This document shows, piece by piece, positions 1 to 6,024 of a stretch of 6,024 nt of DNA. The stretch covers positions 1 through 6,024 of the forward strand of contig CAZULK010000161.1 of assembly GCA_964621225.1 (NCBI GenBank), written 5' to 3'. Position 1 is the stretch's first letter. Each line of letters begins with the position of its first letter. The notes beneath the pieces are model-generated. The model ran no database searches, was not told the origin of the DNA, and saw nothing but the letters and a program-made list of their open reading frames with translations. The position numbers and the translations under genes are program-made. This DNA comes from CAYNUJ01 sp964621225 (lineage in GTDB: Bacteria; Bacteroidota; Ignavibacteria; Ignavibacteriales; Melioribacteraceae).

Positions 1-771
1 ATAAAGGTAACTTCAAGGAAAATGAGAGATGAAGAAAGAATTTCGGATAATACCGTTTTCGACAGAGTTTACTACCTTAGTGCAGAGGTTAAGCTCAAAG
101 AAAATCAGACTTGGTTCGATGGTATTCAAATAATTGAGAATAGAAAGATTTTGGAACCATTAAACATTGATGTAAATGAAAATTCAGAAGTTGCCTTTGT
201 TGAAATGAAAGATATAAATAAATTTTCATTTCTTTGGAAAGACCTTCATCCGGGTAATGAATACAGAAACATAGACATACGTGACGAGAATAAATTTCCC
301 AAGCTGAATGAACCTTTGTTATACTATCATATTGAATATTCTAGATTATATGAATTTGGTAAAGCCGATATGAACGGAAATTTTAGCCTTAAAAAATTTA
401 CGAACCCGTTTGCCGATTATCTTCCTGTACAATTTAATTTTAGAGAGCCGGATTTACCTGACGATGAGGACGTATATCTTGTAGGTTCATTCAACTATTG
501 GGAAATACTTCCCGAGTATCGCATGAGAAAAGAAAACGACCTCTATTCAATTGTAATTGATTTAAAAAGAGGGAAATACGACTATCAATTTGTAACTGTT
601 TCAAAAAACAAAGGTGTGGAATTTGCTGATTGGTATAAATTGGAAGGGAATTTTTGGGAAACCTCTAACGAGTATCATATTTTTGTAAACTATAAATCAC
701 AAGATTTTGGTGGTTACGATAAAATAATTGGTTATTCAAAATATGTGTTGAACGGAAATGGAAAAAATTAA
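1..771 (+). CDS. Type IX secretion system Plug-like protein (former DUF5103), 5'-truncated by the window edge
   Basis: Plug proteins of this family close the periplasmic side of the SprA translocon, the outer-membrane channel of the type IX secretion system (known for Flavobacterium). The reading frame is open from base 1; the ATG at 22 is an internal Met (preceded in frame by IKVTSRK), so the true start lies upstream. About 256 codons are present; full members are roughly 400 residues as I recall, so a good part of the N-terminal domain is missing. Residue numbers here count from the Met at 22. The stretch around 6-85 (FDRVYYLSAE, then FLWKDLHPGNEYRNIDIRD) matches the family's middle part, where an 'NEFRxFD'-like motif is usual. 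The C-terminal beta-sandwich (about 130-235) carries VYLVGSFNYWE, then KRGKYDYQFVTV and GNFWETSNEYHIFVNY, as in the family's E-set/glycogen-binding-like end. No signal peptide is visible because the N-terminus is absent. It overlaps the next gene by 14 nt. Family call from remembered motifs; plug function inferred. Confidence 0.82.
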   Translation: MKVTSRKMRDEERISDNTVFDRVYYLSAEVKLKENQTWFDGIQIIENRKILEPLNIDVNENSEVAFVEMKDINKFSFLWKDLHPGNEYRNIDIRDENKFPKLNEPLLYYHIEYSRLYEFGKADMNGNFSLKKFTNPFADYLPVQFNFREPDLPDDEDVYLVGSFNYWEILPEYRMRKENDLYSIVIDLKRGKYDYQFVTVSKNKGVEFADWYKLEGNFWETSNEYHIFVNYKSQDFGGYDKIIGYSKYVLNGNGKN

Positions 772-1747
772 AATTGGTGTAATCGGGACAGGGCATTTAG
801 GTAGACTTCATACTAAGTTATTATCAGAAATAGAAATCGCCGAATTGGTCGGGGCATTCGATTTAGATAAAGAAAAGCTTGATGCTGTAACTTCGGAGTT
901 TAAAATAAAATCTTTCAATTCGGTTGAAGATTTATTAAACGAAGTTGATGCCGTATCTATTGCAGCAACTACCTCCCAACATTATGAACTTGTTAAACAA
1001 TCATTGAACGAAGGCGTTCATGTTTTGGTGGAAAAACCAATCACTTCGGAAATTTGGCAAGCCGAAGAGTTGGTTAAATTGGCAAATGAAAAAGATCTTC
1101 GTTTGCAAGTGGGACATATTGAGCGATTCAACCCTGCAATTGTTTCGCTGGATGAATATCACTTAAAGCCGTTATTCGTTCAAACCGACAGACTTGCTCA
1201 GTTCAATCCGCGTGGTACTGATGTGGCAGTGGTACTGGATTTAATGATTCACGATATAGATATTATTTTGAATTTGGTTGGCAGTAAAGTCCGTGATATT
1301 AAAGCCAGCGGTGTTGCCGTTGTATCGGATTCAATTGATATTGCAAATGCAAGAATCGAATTTGAAAATGGTGCTGTGGCTAATGTTACCTCCAGTAGGA
1401 TTTCTCAAAAGAAGATGAGAAAGATGAGAATGTTTCAGCGCGATGCATATATATCTCTCGACTTCGATTCGGGTGTGGCGGAAGTATACAGACTCTTAAA
1501 TCCGAGCGATGAAAAACCCGATTTCTTTTTGCCCATCGGAGAAATAGGGATAGGGGAAAGGAAAAGGTCAATTGTTTATGAACGTCCTGAGATGAAAAAA
1601 ATAAATGCATTAAAACATGAGTTAGAACTTTTTATTAAAGCAGTGAAAGAAGGTAGTCGCCCGGTTGTTGCCGGCGAAGACGGATTACAGGCATTAAAAG
1701 TAGCCGCACAAATAATTGAAAAAATAGAGGAATCGAAAATAGTATGA
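758..1747 (+). CDS. Gfo/Idh/MocA family NAD(P)-dependent oxidoreductase, possibly sugar-nucleotide dehydrogenase
   Basis: A cytoplasmic oxidoreductase of 329 residues, the usual length for the family. The N-terminal Rossmann fold shows the nucleotide-binding glycine motif GVIGTGHLGRLH at residues 7-18 and the acidic strand end AFDLD at 33-37. The EKP motif (92-94) supplies the family's conserved lysine, Lys93. GHIERFNPA (119-127) and DLMIHDIDI (161-169, with His165-Asp166) line the expected substrate site in the C-terminal alpha/beta domain. A basic patch, KKMRKMRMFQRDAYISLDF, follows near 218-236. The combination of GHIERFNP and the 'RK.R.FQ.DAY.S.D' stretch resembles the subgroup found in lipid A or surface-sugar clusters, including GnnA-type UDP-GlcNAc 3-dehydrogenases; that function is inference, since no GnnB-like aminotransferase or LpxA is visible here. 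The ATG at 758 lies 14 nt inside the upstream gene and puts the glycine motif at the normal distance from Met1. The stop overlaps the next start as ATGA. Substrate unknown. Confidence 0.93.
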   Translation: MEKIKIGVIGTGHLGRLHTKLLSEIEIAELVGAFDLDKEKLDAVTSEFKIKSFNSVEDLLNEVDAVSIAATTSQHYELVKQSLNEGVHVLVEKPITSEIWQAEELVKLANEKDLRLQVGHIERFNPAIVSLDEYHLKPLFVQTDRLAQFNPRGTDVAVVLDLMIHDIDIILNLVGSKVRDIKASGVAVVSDSIDIANARIEFENGAVANVTSSRISQKKMRKMRMFQRDAYISLDFDSGVAEVYRLLNPSDEKPDFFLPIGEIGIGERKRSIVYERPEMKKINALKHELELFIKAVKEGSRPVVAGEDGLQALKVAAQIIEKIEESKIV

Positions 1748-2346
1748 GAAAAAAAATAGTTCTTTTGACCGTTCTTGTGTCGCTTTTAGCCTCGTGTAGC
1801 GTATACAAGACTATGATGAATATATCCAGGCTTAAGTTTAAGCTTGACGGAGTAAGCGGATTCAAATTGAACGGAATGGATATCTCCGATAAAACGTCGC
1901 TTTCCGATTTTGGTGCATTGCAAGTTGTTCAATTAACTTCTATGATTGCATCAGGTAACTTGCCTGTATCGTTTCGTGTAAATATCGAAGCAAAAAATCC
2001 GAACGACGGTAGAGGTGGTTTCCCCCCGACTGATTTAACTATCACTGATTTCCCATGGAAATTATACATAAACGATAAAGAAACTATTTCTGGTGAACTA
2101 TCGGATCCAATAAAAGTGCCTGGAGTTGGACAAAAGAAAATTATTCCAATCGACGTTTCTCTTAATTTGATGAAATTTATTTCGGATAACGGAATTGAAG
2201 ATGTGATTAATCTTGTATTGAAATTAGGTGGTCAGCAAGCTGATCCTACAAGTTTGAAAATTATTGCTCAACCCGTTCTGGATACTCCAATCGGAGAAAT
2301 GCAATATCCGGAACCGATTACGATTATTTCTAAAAAATTTAATTGA
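1744..2346 (+). CDS. LEA type 2 (WHy-like) domain lipoprotein
   Basis: A 200-residue exported lipoprotein. The N-terminus has two lysines and an arginine after Met1, a hydrophobic core (IVLLTVLVSLL) and a lipobox L-A-S-C with the acylated cysteine at residue 18, so signal peptidase II processing is expected. The mature part, about 30-195, reads as one LEA2 domain: strands around VSFRVNIEAKNPND (75-88, with the hallmark NPN), TDFPWKLYINDKETISGELSD (101-121), the loop VPGVGQKK (125-132) and IPIDVSLNLMKF (134-145). LEA2 proteins form a single immunoglobulin-like beta sandwich; their bacterial role is poorly known and often linked to stress or envelope stability. Ser and Val after the cysteine give no clear retention signal, so inner versus outer membrane is open. 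The start overlaps the previous stop by 4 nt (ATGA), with a weak AGAGG about 13 nt upstream, suggesting coupled translation. The family call is fairly firm; the function is unknown. Confidence 0.85.
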   Translation: MRKKIVLLTVLVSLLASCSVYKTMMNISRLKFKLDGVSGFKLNGMDISDKTSLSDFGALQVVQLTSMIASGNLPVSFRVNIEAKNPNDGRGGFPPTDLTITDFPWKLYINDKETISGELSDPIKVPGVGQKKIIPIDVSLNLMKFISDNGIEDVINLVLKLGGQQADPTSLKIIAQPVLDTPIGEMQYPEPITIISKKFN

Positions 2347-2350
2347 CGGG
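2345..2350 (+). promoter_or_regulatory. Weak ribosome binding site of the ROK kinase gene
   Basis: GACGGG ends 9 nt before the ATG at 2360 and is the best purine-rich candidate in the 13-nt gap. It overlaps the stop codon of the LEA2 gene. It supports the 2360 start over an ATG at 2264 in the same frame, which would add 32 residues unrelated to the ROK family and lie deep inside the LEA2 gene. The match to a Shine-Dalgarno sequence is partial. Confidence 0.4.
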
Positions 2351-2359
2351 ATTTGTTGT

Positions 2360-3307
2360 ATGTATGCAATTGGTGTTGATCTTGGCGGAACGAATATTAA
2401 ACTAGGTGTAGTATCGGATCAAGGAAAAATAATTAATAAATATTCCCTCAAGACTTTTGCCGAGGAAGGTCCGGAAAAGGTTATAAGTCAAATTCTTTTG
2501 GGAATTGAAAAATTAGTAAACAAAAGCGGGGTTAAAATTGCCGGTATAGGAATCGGTGCGCCCGGAGTGGTTAAACATAAAAAGGGAATTGTAGAACATC
2601 CACCCAATTTACCCGGATGGGGGAAAGTTAAGCTTGGTGAAATTATATCCACGCAAACCGGGATGAGCGTTTATGTGGAAAATGATGCTAATGCCGCCGC
2701 AATTGGGGAATATATATTTGGTGCCGGAAAAGATTTGGAGAGTTTCATCATGATAACTCTTGGAACAGGTGTCGGCGGAGGCATAATTCGAAAAGGAAAA
2801 GTATTCAGAGGTGATACCAACGCCGCGGGAGAATTGGGACATATATCTATTGATTATAAAGGTCCTAAGTGTAATTGCGGTTCAAGAGGATGTATTGAAG
2901 CGTACATCGGAAATAGTTATCTTACTGCCCGTACAAAGAGAGAGTTGAAAAAATATCCCGGTTCCAAATTAAATGAAATACTTAAATCGAACGGAGAACA
3001 TCTTTCTCCCAGAGTAATAAACGAAGCGCTTAAACTTAATGACGAATTTGCCATAAAGGTAGTTGAGGATACAGGCAAACTGCTCGGTTTTGCAATTGCA
3101 AGTGTGATAAATGTTCTTGATATTGCTACTGTGATTATCGGTGGCGGAGTTGCCGGTTTTGGCAAAACCCTTTTCGATAGTGTGGAACAAAATGCAAAGG
3201 ATAGAGTATTACAATCCTTAAAGGACAGGGTGAAGATAATTCCCGCTAAACTTTCGAACAATGCCGGAATAAAAGGCGCCTCGTCCCTTGTATTTTATAA
3301 TTTGTAA
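2360..3307 (+). CDS. ROK family sugar kinase, glucokinase-like
   Basis: A cytoplasmic ATP-dependent sugar kinase of 315 residues, the normal single-domain ROK length, with no N-terminal helix-turn-helix, so an enzyme and not a ROK repressor. Seen in order: the phosphate-binding loop DLGGTNIK (7-14), GIGIGAPG around 62-69, the active-site motif ENDANAAAIGE (107-117, catalytic base Asp109), LGTGVGGGI (134-142), and the signature GELGH (157-161) followed by C-N-C-G-S-R-G-C-I-E with cysteines 171, 173 and 178, which with His161 form the structural zinc site of the family. A second glycine-rich nucleotide-binding stretch, IIGGGVAGFG, lies near 259-268. The ExGH motif and intact zinc site fit glucokinase, but N-acetylglucosamine, N-acetylmannosamine, mannose or fructose kinases share them, so the substrate is not settled. 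The start at 2360 places the phosphate loop at residue 7, as is normal. It sits 13 nt after the LEA2 gene and 7 nt before lptD. Confidence 0.94.
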   Translation: MYAIGVDLGGTNIKLGVVSDQGKIINKYSLKTFAEEGPEKVISQILLGIEKLVNKSGVKIAGIGIGAPGVVKHKKGIVEHPPNLPGWGKVKLGEIISTQTGMSVYVENDANAAAIGEYIFGAGKDLESFIMITLGTGVGGGIIRKGKVFRGDTNAAGELGHISIDYKGPKCNCGSRGCIEAYIGNSYLTARTKRELKKYPGSKLNEILKSNGEHLSPRVINEALKLNDEFAIKVVEDTGKLLGFAIASVINVLDIATVIIGGGVAGFGKTLFDSVEQNAKDRVLQSLKDRVKIIPAKLSNNAGIKGASSLVFYNL

Positions 3308-3318
3308 TGTTTAAATGA
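3307..3318 (+). other. Three-codon minicistron bridging the ROK kinase and lptD
   Basis: The kinase stop overlaps an ATG (TAATG at 3305-3309). The reading frame it opens, Met-Phe-Lys, ends in a TGA at 3316-3318 that overlaps the lptD start as ATGA (3315-3318). No Shine-Dalgarno sequence is seen in front of lptD, so reinitiation through this link is conceivable. It may equally be chance in a short AT-rich gap. Confidence 0.25.
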
Positions 3319-5840
3319 TTCATCGATTTGTCGGCATATTATTTTTTCTTTCGGGACTTGTGTTCGGACAAGTTGCAGACTCCTTGGGAACGGTAGTTGA
3401 CTCATCTGCTGTAGTAACTGATTCGGTTAAATCCAAATCTTTCGATGTGGATGATGTGATTTATAGTTCCGCTTCCGATTCGCTCAGCTTTGATATTAAA
3501 AATAAAAAAATGTTTCTTTATGGAAGCGGAGACTTGAAATATAAAAAGACCGAATTAACAGCAGGAAAGATTAACGTCGATTTTTCTACAAATGAATTGG
3601 AAGCATTCGGAATTGAAGAGAAGTCGGATAGCACCGGCCCAAGGGTAATTCAATCTCCCGTCCTTTCCGAAGCAGGTGAGAATTACGAAGGAGCTTCGTT
3701 AAAATATAATTTCAAAACCCAACGTGGATTCATTTCCGTAGCAAAGAACAAATCGGATAAGTCCTATTATAAAGGACAAGCGGTTAAAAAGGTAAACAAA
3801 GATGTATTTTTCATAAAAGACGGGATGTACACAACTTGTGATTCCGACACTCCCGATACTTATTTTGCCGCATCGGAAATGAAAGTAATTCAGAAGGATA
3901 AAATAATCGCAAAGTGGATTTGGATGTATATCGGCGGAGTACCGCTTCCAATTACACTTCCTTTCGGTGTTTTCCCAAATCAAACCGGCCGGAGGAGCGG
4001 TATAATTGCCCCGGGTTATGGTATGGACCCTAGACGGGGACAATACTTCCGGAATTTCGGTTACTTTTTTGCTATTTCCGATTACATGGATTTGGCATTA
4101 ACGGGAGATTATTATACAAAAGGCGGATGGGGAACCAGAGGGAGATATCGTTATGCCAAGAGGTATCAATTCAACGGTAATTTAACCGCAGGATACTCTA
4201 AAATTTTAATTGGGGAAGAGGGTGACCCCGGTAGAAGTGAACAAATCGATTGGGATTTAGCATGGTATCACAATCAAAGGATTAACCCTTCAACCCGATT
4301 CGATGTCAATTTAAGATTTCAATCTTCTAACTATTTTACAAATAATTCTACCAGCTATAACGATCTGTTAACTAAAGATGTTATATCCAATGCAACATTC
4401 AGCAAGCGATGGGATGAATGGGGAACCAACCTAGTGGTCAACTATAACAGAACTCAAAATCTTGAGTCGGGGAATATAACAGAAATTCTTCCTTCGGTTT
4501 CGGTTAACAAAAGCATGACTTATCCTTTCCGTAAATCAAAATCAACTTCTTCGGATATGAAATGGTATGAATATATAGGATATTCATACAACGGACAATT
4601 TAAAAACATAAGAAAAAAAATCTCCGGTGAGTTAAATATCCGTGGTGGTATAAAGCACAGCATAAATGTTAGTGCATCCCCTAAAATCGGTTATTTCAAT
4701 ATTTCTCCGAGAGTCAGCTACTTGGAAAAGTGGTACAATAAAAGAGTAGTTAAGTCTCAGGTTTACGATTCCACTACATCGTCTTATACCATTAAAGAAG
4801 ATGATTTGCATGAATTGAATGCGGTAAGAACCTTTGGCTTGGGAGTGAGTGCATCCACAAAAATTTACGGTATGGCGCAACCTGAAATACTCGGAATAAA
4901 AGCCTTTCGGCATACAATCTCCCCGAGCATTTCTTACACTTATAACCCTAATTTCAGTGATGAAAGATATGGTTATTATGACTACTATATAGATAAAGAC
5001 GGAAGGGAAGTAAGGTACGATAAATTCGGGAAAGAAATTTTCGGAGGAGTATCTGCCGGAGAGCAGCAAAATCTTTCTTTCTCCGTCGGTAATTTATTCG
5101 AGATGAAAACAATGACCGATCCTACCGATACAACGAGCAAGGAAAGAAAAATCAGATTGTTGAATTTAAGCGCCAGCATGAGCTACAACTTTGCTGCGGA
5201 TAGTTTGAATTTATCAGACCTCCGTTTAAGTTACAGAACACAAATAGGGGATTGGATCAATTTTTCCGGGTCATCCGGTTTTACATTTTATGATTACGAC
5301 GGGAACAGAAGATTAAACAAATTTTTGAGTTCCGAAGGAAAAGGTTTGCTTAGAATGAATTCATTCAATTTGTCAATTTCCACTTCTTTAACCGGGGATA
5401 AACTTAAAGGAGAAACTAGAACCGGAAAAGAAGAAGAATCGGAGTATGGAGCATTTAAGAAATCCGATTATATTGCGTTGTATGATGAACAACCACCGGA
5501 TTTCACCATCCCTTGGAATTTAAGTCTCAATCTTAATTATGCAATGAGCAAACAAAATGCTACCGATGTAAATAAATCTGCATCGGTCGGTATGAATTTG
5601 GGATTCAATCTGACTAAAAATTGGAAATTTACGATCAACGGAAATTATGATTTGATCCGGGATAAAATATCAGCTCCGCAAATTACAATTTACCGGGATT
5701 TACATTGTTGGGAAATGAATTTTAGTTGGAATCCACTCGGAGTTTATCGCGGATTCAGATTCGAAATAAGAATGAAAGCTCCCGAACTGAGGGATATTAA
5801 AGTTACCAGAACCAAAGGATTATACACGGGTAAGAGATGA
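3315..5840 (+). CDS. lptD: LPS assembly outer-membrane protein LptD (OstA/Imp), Bacteroidota-type
   Basis: LptD is the beta-barrel translocon that inserts lipopolysaccharide into the outer leaflet of the outer membrane, receiving it through the LptA/C bridge and working with LptE. The protein has 841 residues, in the usual range. Residues 1-18 form a signal peptide (MIHRFVGILFFLSGLVFG). A linker rich in Ser, Asp and Val follows (19-48), then an OstA-like periplasmic domain (about 49-200; SLSFDIKNKKMFLYGSGDLKY, LTAGKINVDF, YKGQAVKKVNKDVFFIKDGMYTTC). The conserved junction PFGVFPNQTGRRSGIIAPGYG (216-236) opens the barrel, after which amphipathic strands rich in Tyr, Asn and Ser run to the end. 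The last strand region GFRFEIRMKAPELRDIKVT resembles the Bacteroidota-type LptD C-terminus. The only cysteines are Cys175 and Cys798, well placed for one interdomain disulfide. The start is 7 nt after the kinase stop with no good Shine-Dalgarno; the stop overlaps the next gene as ATGA. Family call strong. Confidence 0.93.
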   Translation: MIHRFVGILFFLSGLVFGQVADSLGTVVDSSAVVTDSVKSKSFDVDDVIYSSASDSLSFDIKNKKMFLYGSGDLKYKKTELTAGKINVDFSTNELEAFGIEEKSDSTGPRVIQSPVLSEAGENYEGASLKYNFKTQRGFISVAKNKSDKSYYKGQAVKKVNKDVFFIKDGMYTTCDSDTPDTYFAASEMKVIQKDKIIAKWIWMYIGGVPLPITLPFGVFPNQTGRRSGIIAPGYGMDPRRGQYFRNFGYFFAISDYMDLALTGDYYTKGGWGTRGRYRYAKRYQFNGNLTAGYSKILIGEEGDPGRSEQIDWDLAWYHNQRINPSTRFDVNLRFQSSNYFTNNSTSYNDLLTKDVISNATFSKRWDEWGTNLVVNYNRTQNLESGNITEILPSVSVNKSMTYPFRKSKSTSSDMKWYEYIGYSYNGQFKNIRKKISGELNIRGGIKHSINVSASPKIGYFNISPRVSYLEKWYNKRVVKSQVYDSTTSSYTIKEDDLHELNAVRTFGLGVSASTKIYGMAQPEILGIKAFRHTISPSISYTYNPNFSDERYGYYDYYIDKDGREVRYDKFGKEIFGGVSAGEQQNLSFSVGNLFEMKTMTDPTDTTSKERKIRLLNLSASMSYNFAADSLNLSDLRLSYRTQIGDWINFSGSSGFTFYDYDGNRRLNKFLSSEGKGLLRMNSFNLSISTSLTGDKLKGETRTGKEEESEYGAFKKSDYIALYDEQPPDFTIPWNLSLNLNYAMSKQNATDVNKSASVGMNLGFNLTKNWKFTINGNYDLIRDKISAPQITIYRDLHCWEMNFSWNPLGVYRGFRFEIRMKAPELRDIKVTRTKGLYTGKR

Positions 5841-6024
5841 TAAGAAAATATTTTATCGACGGGAACAATCTTATTGGTAAATCGAAAGAGTTGAAAGATA
5901 TTCAAAAAAAAGATCCCCAAACTTCCAGGGAAAAATTGGCTTTCAAATTGGATAGATTTTTTTCGAGTAAAGGTTTTGAAGTTGTCCTTTTTCTTGACGG
6001 ACATCCCGGCGATTCTATCCCAAC
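5837..6024 (+). CDS. YacP-like NYN-domain protein (putative RNase), 3'-truncated by the window edge
   Basis: Sixty-two complete codons of the N-terminus are present before the window ends. The start M-I-R-K-Y-F-I-D-G-N-N-L-I-G carries the NYN/PIN-like signature IDGNN with the putative metal-binding Asp8 and Asn10-Asn11. A helix with TSREKLAFKLDRFF (29-42) and the strand VVLFLDGHPG (49-58), with a second conserved Asp54, follow in the order expected for the YacP (Rae1-like) subfamily. Known relatives are metal-dependent endoribonucleases, Rae1 of Bacillus subtilis acting on the ribosome; activity here is inferred only. Its ATG overlaps the lptD stop by 4 nt (ATGA), implying coupled translation. 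Purine-rich GGGTAAGAG immediately precedes the ATG, too close for an ideal Shine-Dalgarno. The C-terminal half and its remaining acidic residues are not visible. Confidence 0.8.
   Translation, partial: MIRKYFIDGNNLIGKSKELKDIQKKDPQTSREKLAFKLDRFFSSKGFEVVLFLDGHPGDSIP

Noticed and set aside
22..771. ATG at 22 as the real start of the first gene
   Set aside because: The frame is open from base 1 without a stop and the family has a further N-terminal domain, so the Met is internal.
1412..1430. Short tandem repeat of AAGATGAG in the oxidoreductase gene
   Set aside because: It codes for the KKMRKMR basic patch, which resembles a conserved stretch of the family, so it is explained by protein sequence.
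1386..1865. Two minus-strand open frames (1386-1610 and 1635-1865)
   Set aside because: They lie opposite well-supported genes, have low-complexity composition and no recognisable domain.
2264..2359. N-terminal extension of the ROK kinase from an ATG at 2264
   Set aside because: The 32 extra residues lie inside the LEA2 gene in another frame, show no family similarity, and would push the phosphate loop far from its normal position near the N-terminus.
2344..2365. TTGACGG as a possible -35 promoter element before the ROK gene
   Set aside because: No -10 element can fit at the right spacing before the start codon, and the local layout is that of an operon.
2609..3261. Three minus-strand open frames within the ROK gene
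   Set aside because: They are antisense to conserved kinase motifs; their composition is what the complement of this gene would give.
3699..5179. Minus-strand open frames opposite lptD (3699-4043, 4632-5069, 4985-5179)
   Set aside because: They are antisense to a well-recognised gene, without motifs or plausible start signals.
5744..6004. Minus-strand open frame across the lptD/NYN junction
   Set aside because: It overlaps two supported plus-strand genes and encodes no recognisable domain.

Overview
The window is a compact, single-direction gene string from an AT-rich bacterial genome. The best guess for the host is the Bacteroidota/Chlorobiota/Ignavibacteriota group, with Ignavibacteria-like lineages the most natural fit. 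The reasons are a type IX secretion 'Plug' protein (formerly DUF5103), an LptD of the type seen in that group, a 'GHIERFNP'-type Gfo/Idh/MocA oxidoreductase and weak Shine-Dalgarno signals. The assignment rests on remembered family resemblance, not on a search.

Layout, all on the + strand: (1) 1-771, the C-terminal part of a T9SS Plug-like protein, cut by the left edge; (2) 758-1747, a Gfo/Idh/MocA NAD(P)-dependent oxidoreductase, possibly acting on a sugar nucleotide in lipid A or surface glycan synthesis; (3) 1744-2346, a lipoprotein with a LEA type 2 (WHy-like) domain; (4) 2360-3307, a ROK-family sugar kinase, probably glucokinase-like; (5) 3315-5840, the outer-membrane LPS assembly protein LptD with a signal peptide, an OstA-like periplasmic domain and a long beta barrel; (6) 5837-6024, the start of a YacP-like NYN-domain nuclease, cut by the right edge. 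Every junction is an overlap or a gap of 13 nt or less (14-nt overlap, ATGA, 13-nt gap, 7-nt gap, ATGA). There is no room for a promoter or a conventional terminator between genes, so the six are probably one transcription unit that begins before the window and continues past it.

Three products belong to the cell envelope: Plug at the outer-membrane T9SS translocon, a LEA2 lipoprotein in the periplasm or on a membrane, and LptD in the outer membrane. The oxidoreductase could feed the same compartment with a modified sugar nucleotide. The ROK kinase and NYN nuclease are cytoplasmic and have no obvious mechanistic link, so they may simply be co-transcribed.

I found no RNA genes, mobile elements, CRISPR arrays, pseudogenes or gene-free stretches, and no clear sign of a new system. 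The most useful details are the two lone cysteines of LptD, which sit where an interdomain disulfide would be expected, and the co-location of T9SS and LPS-export components in one string.
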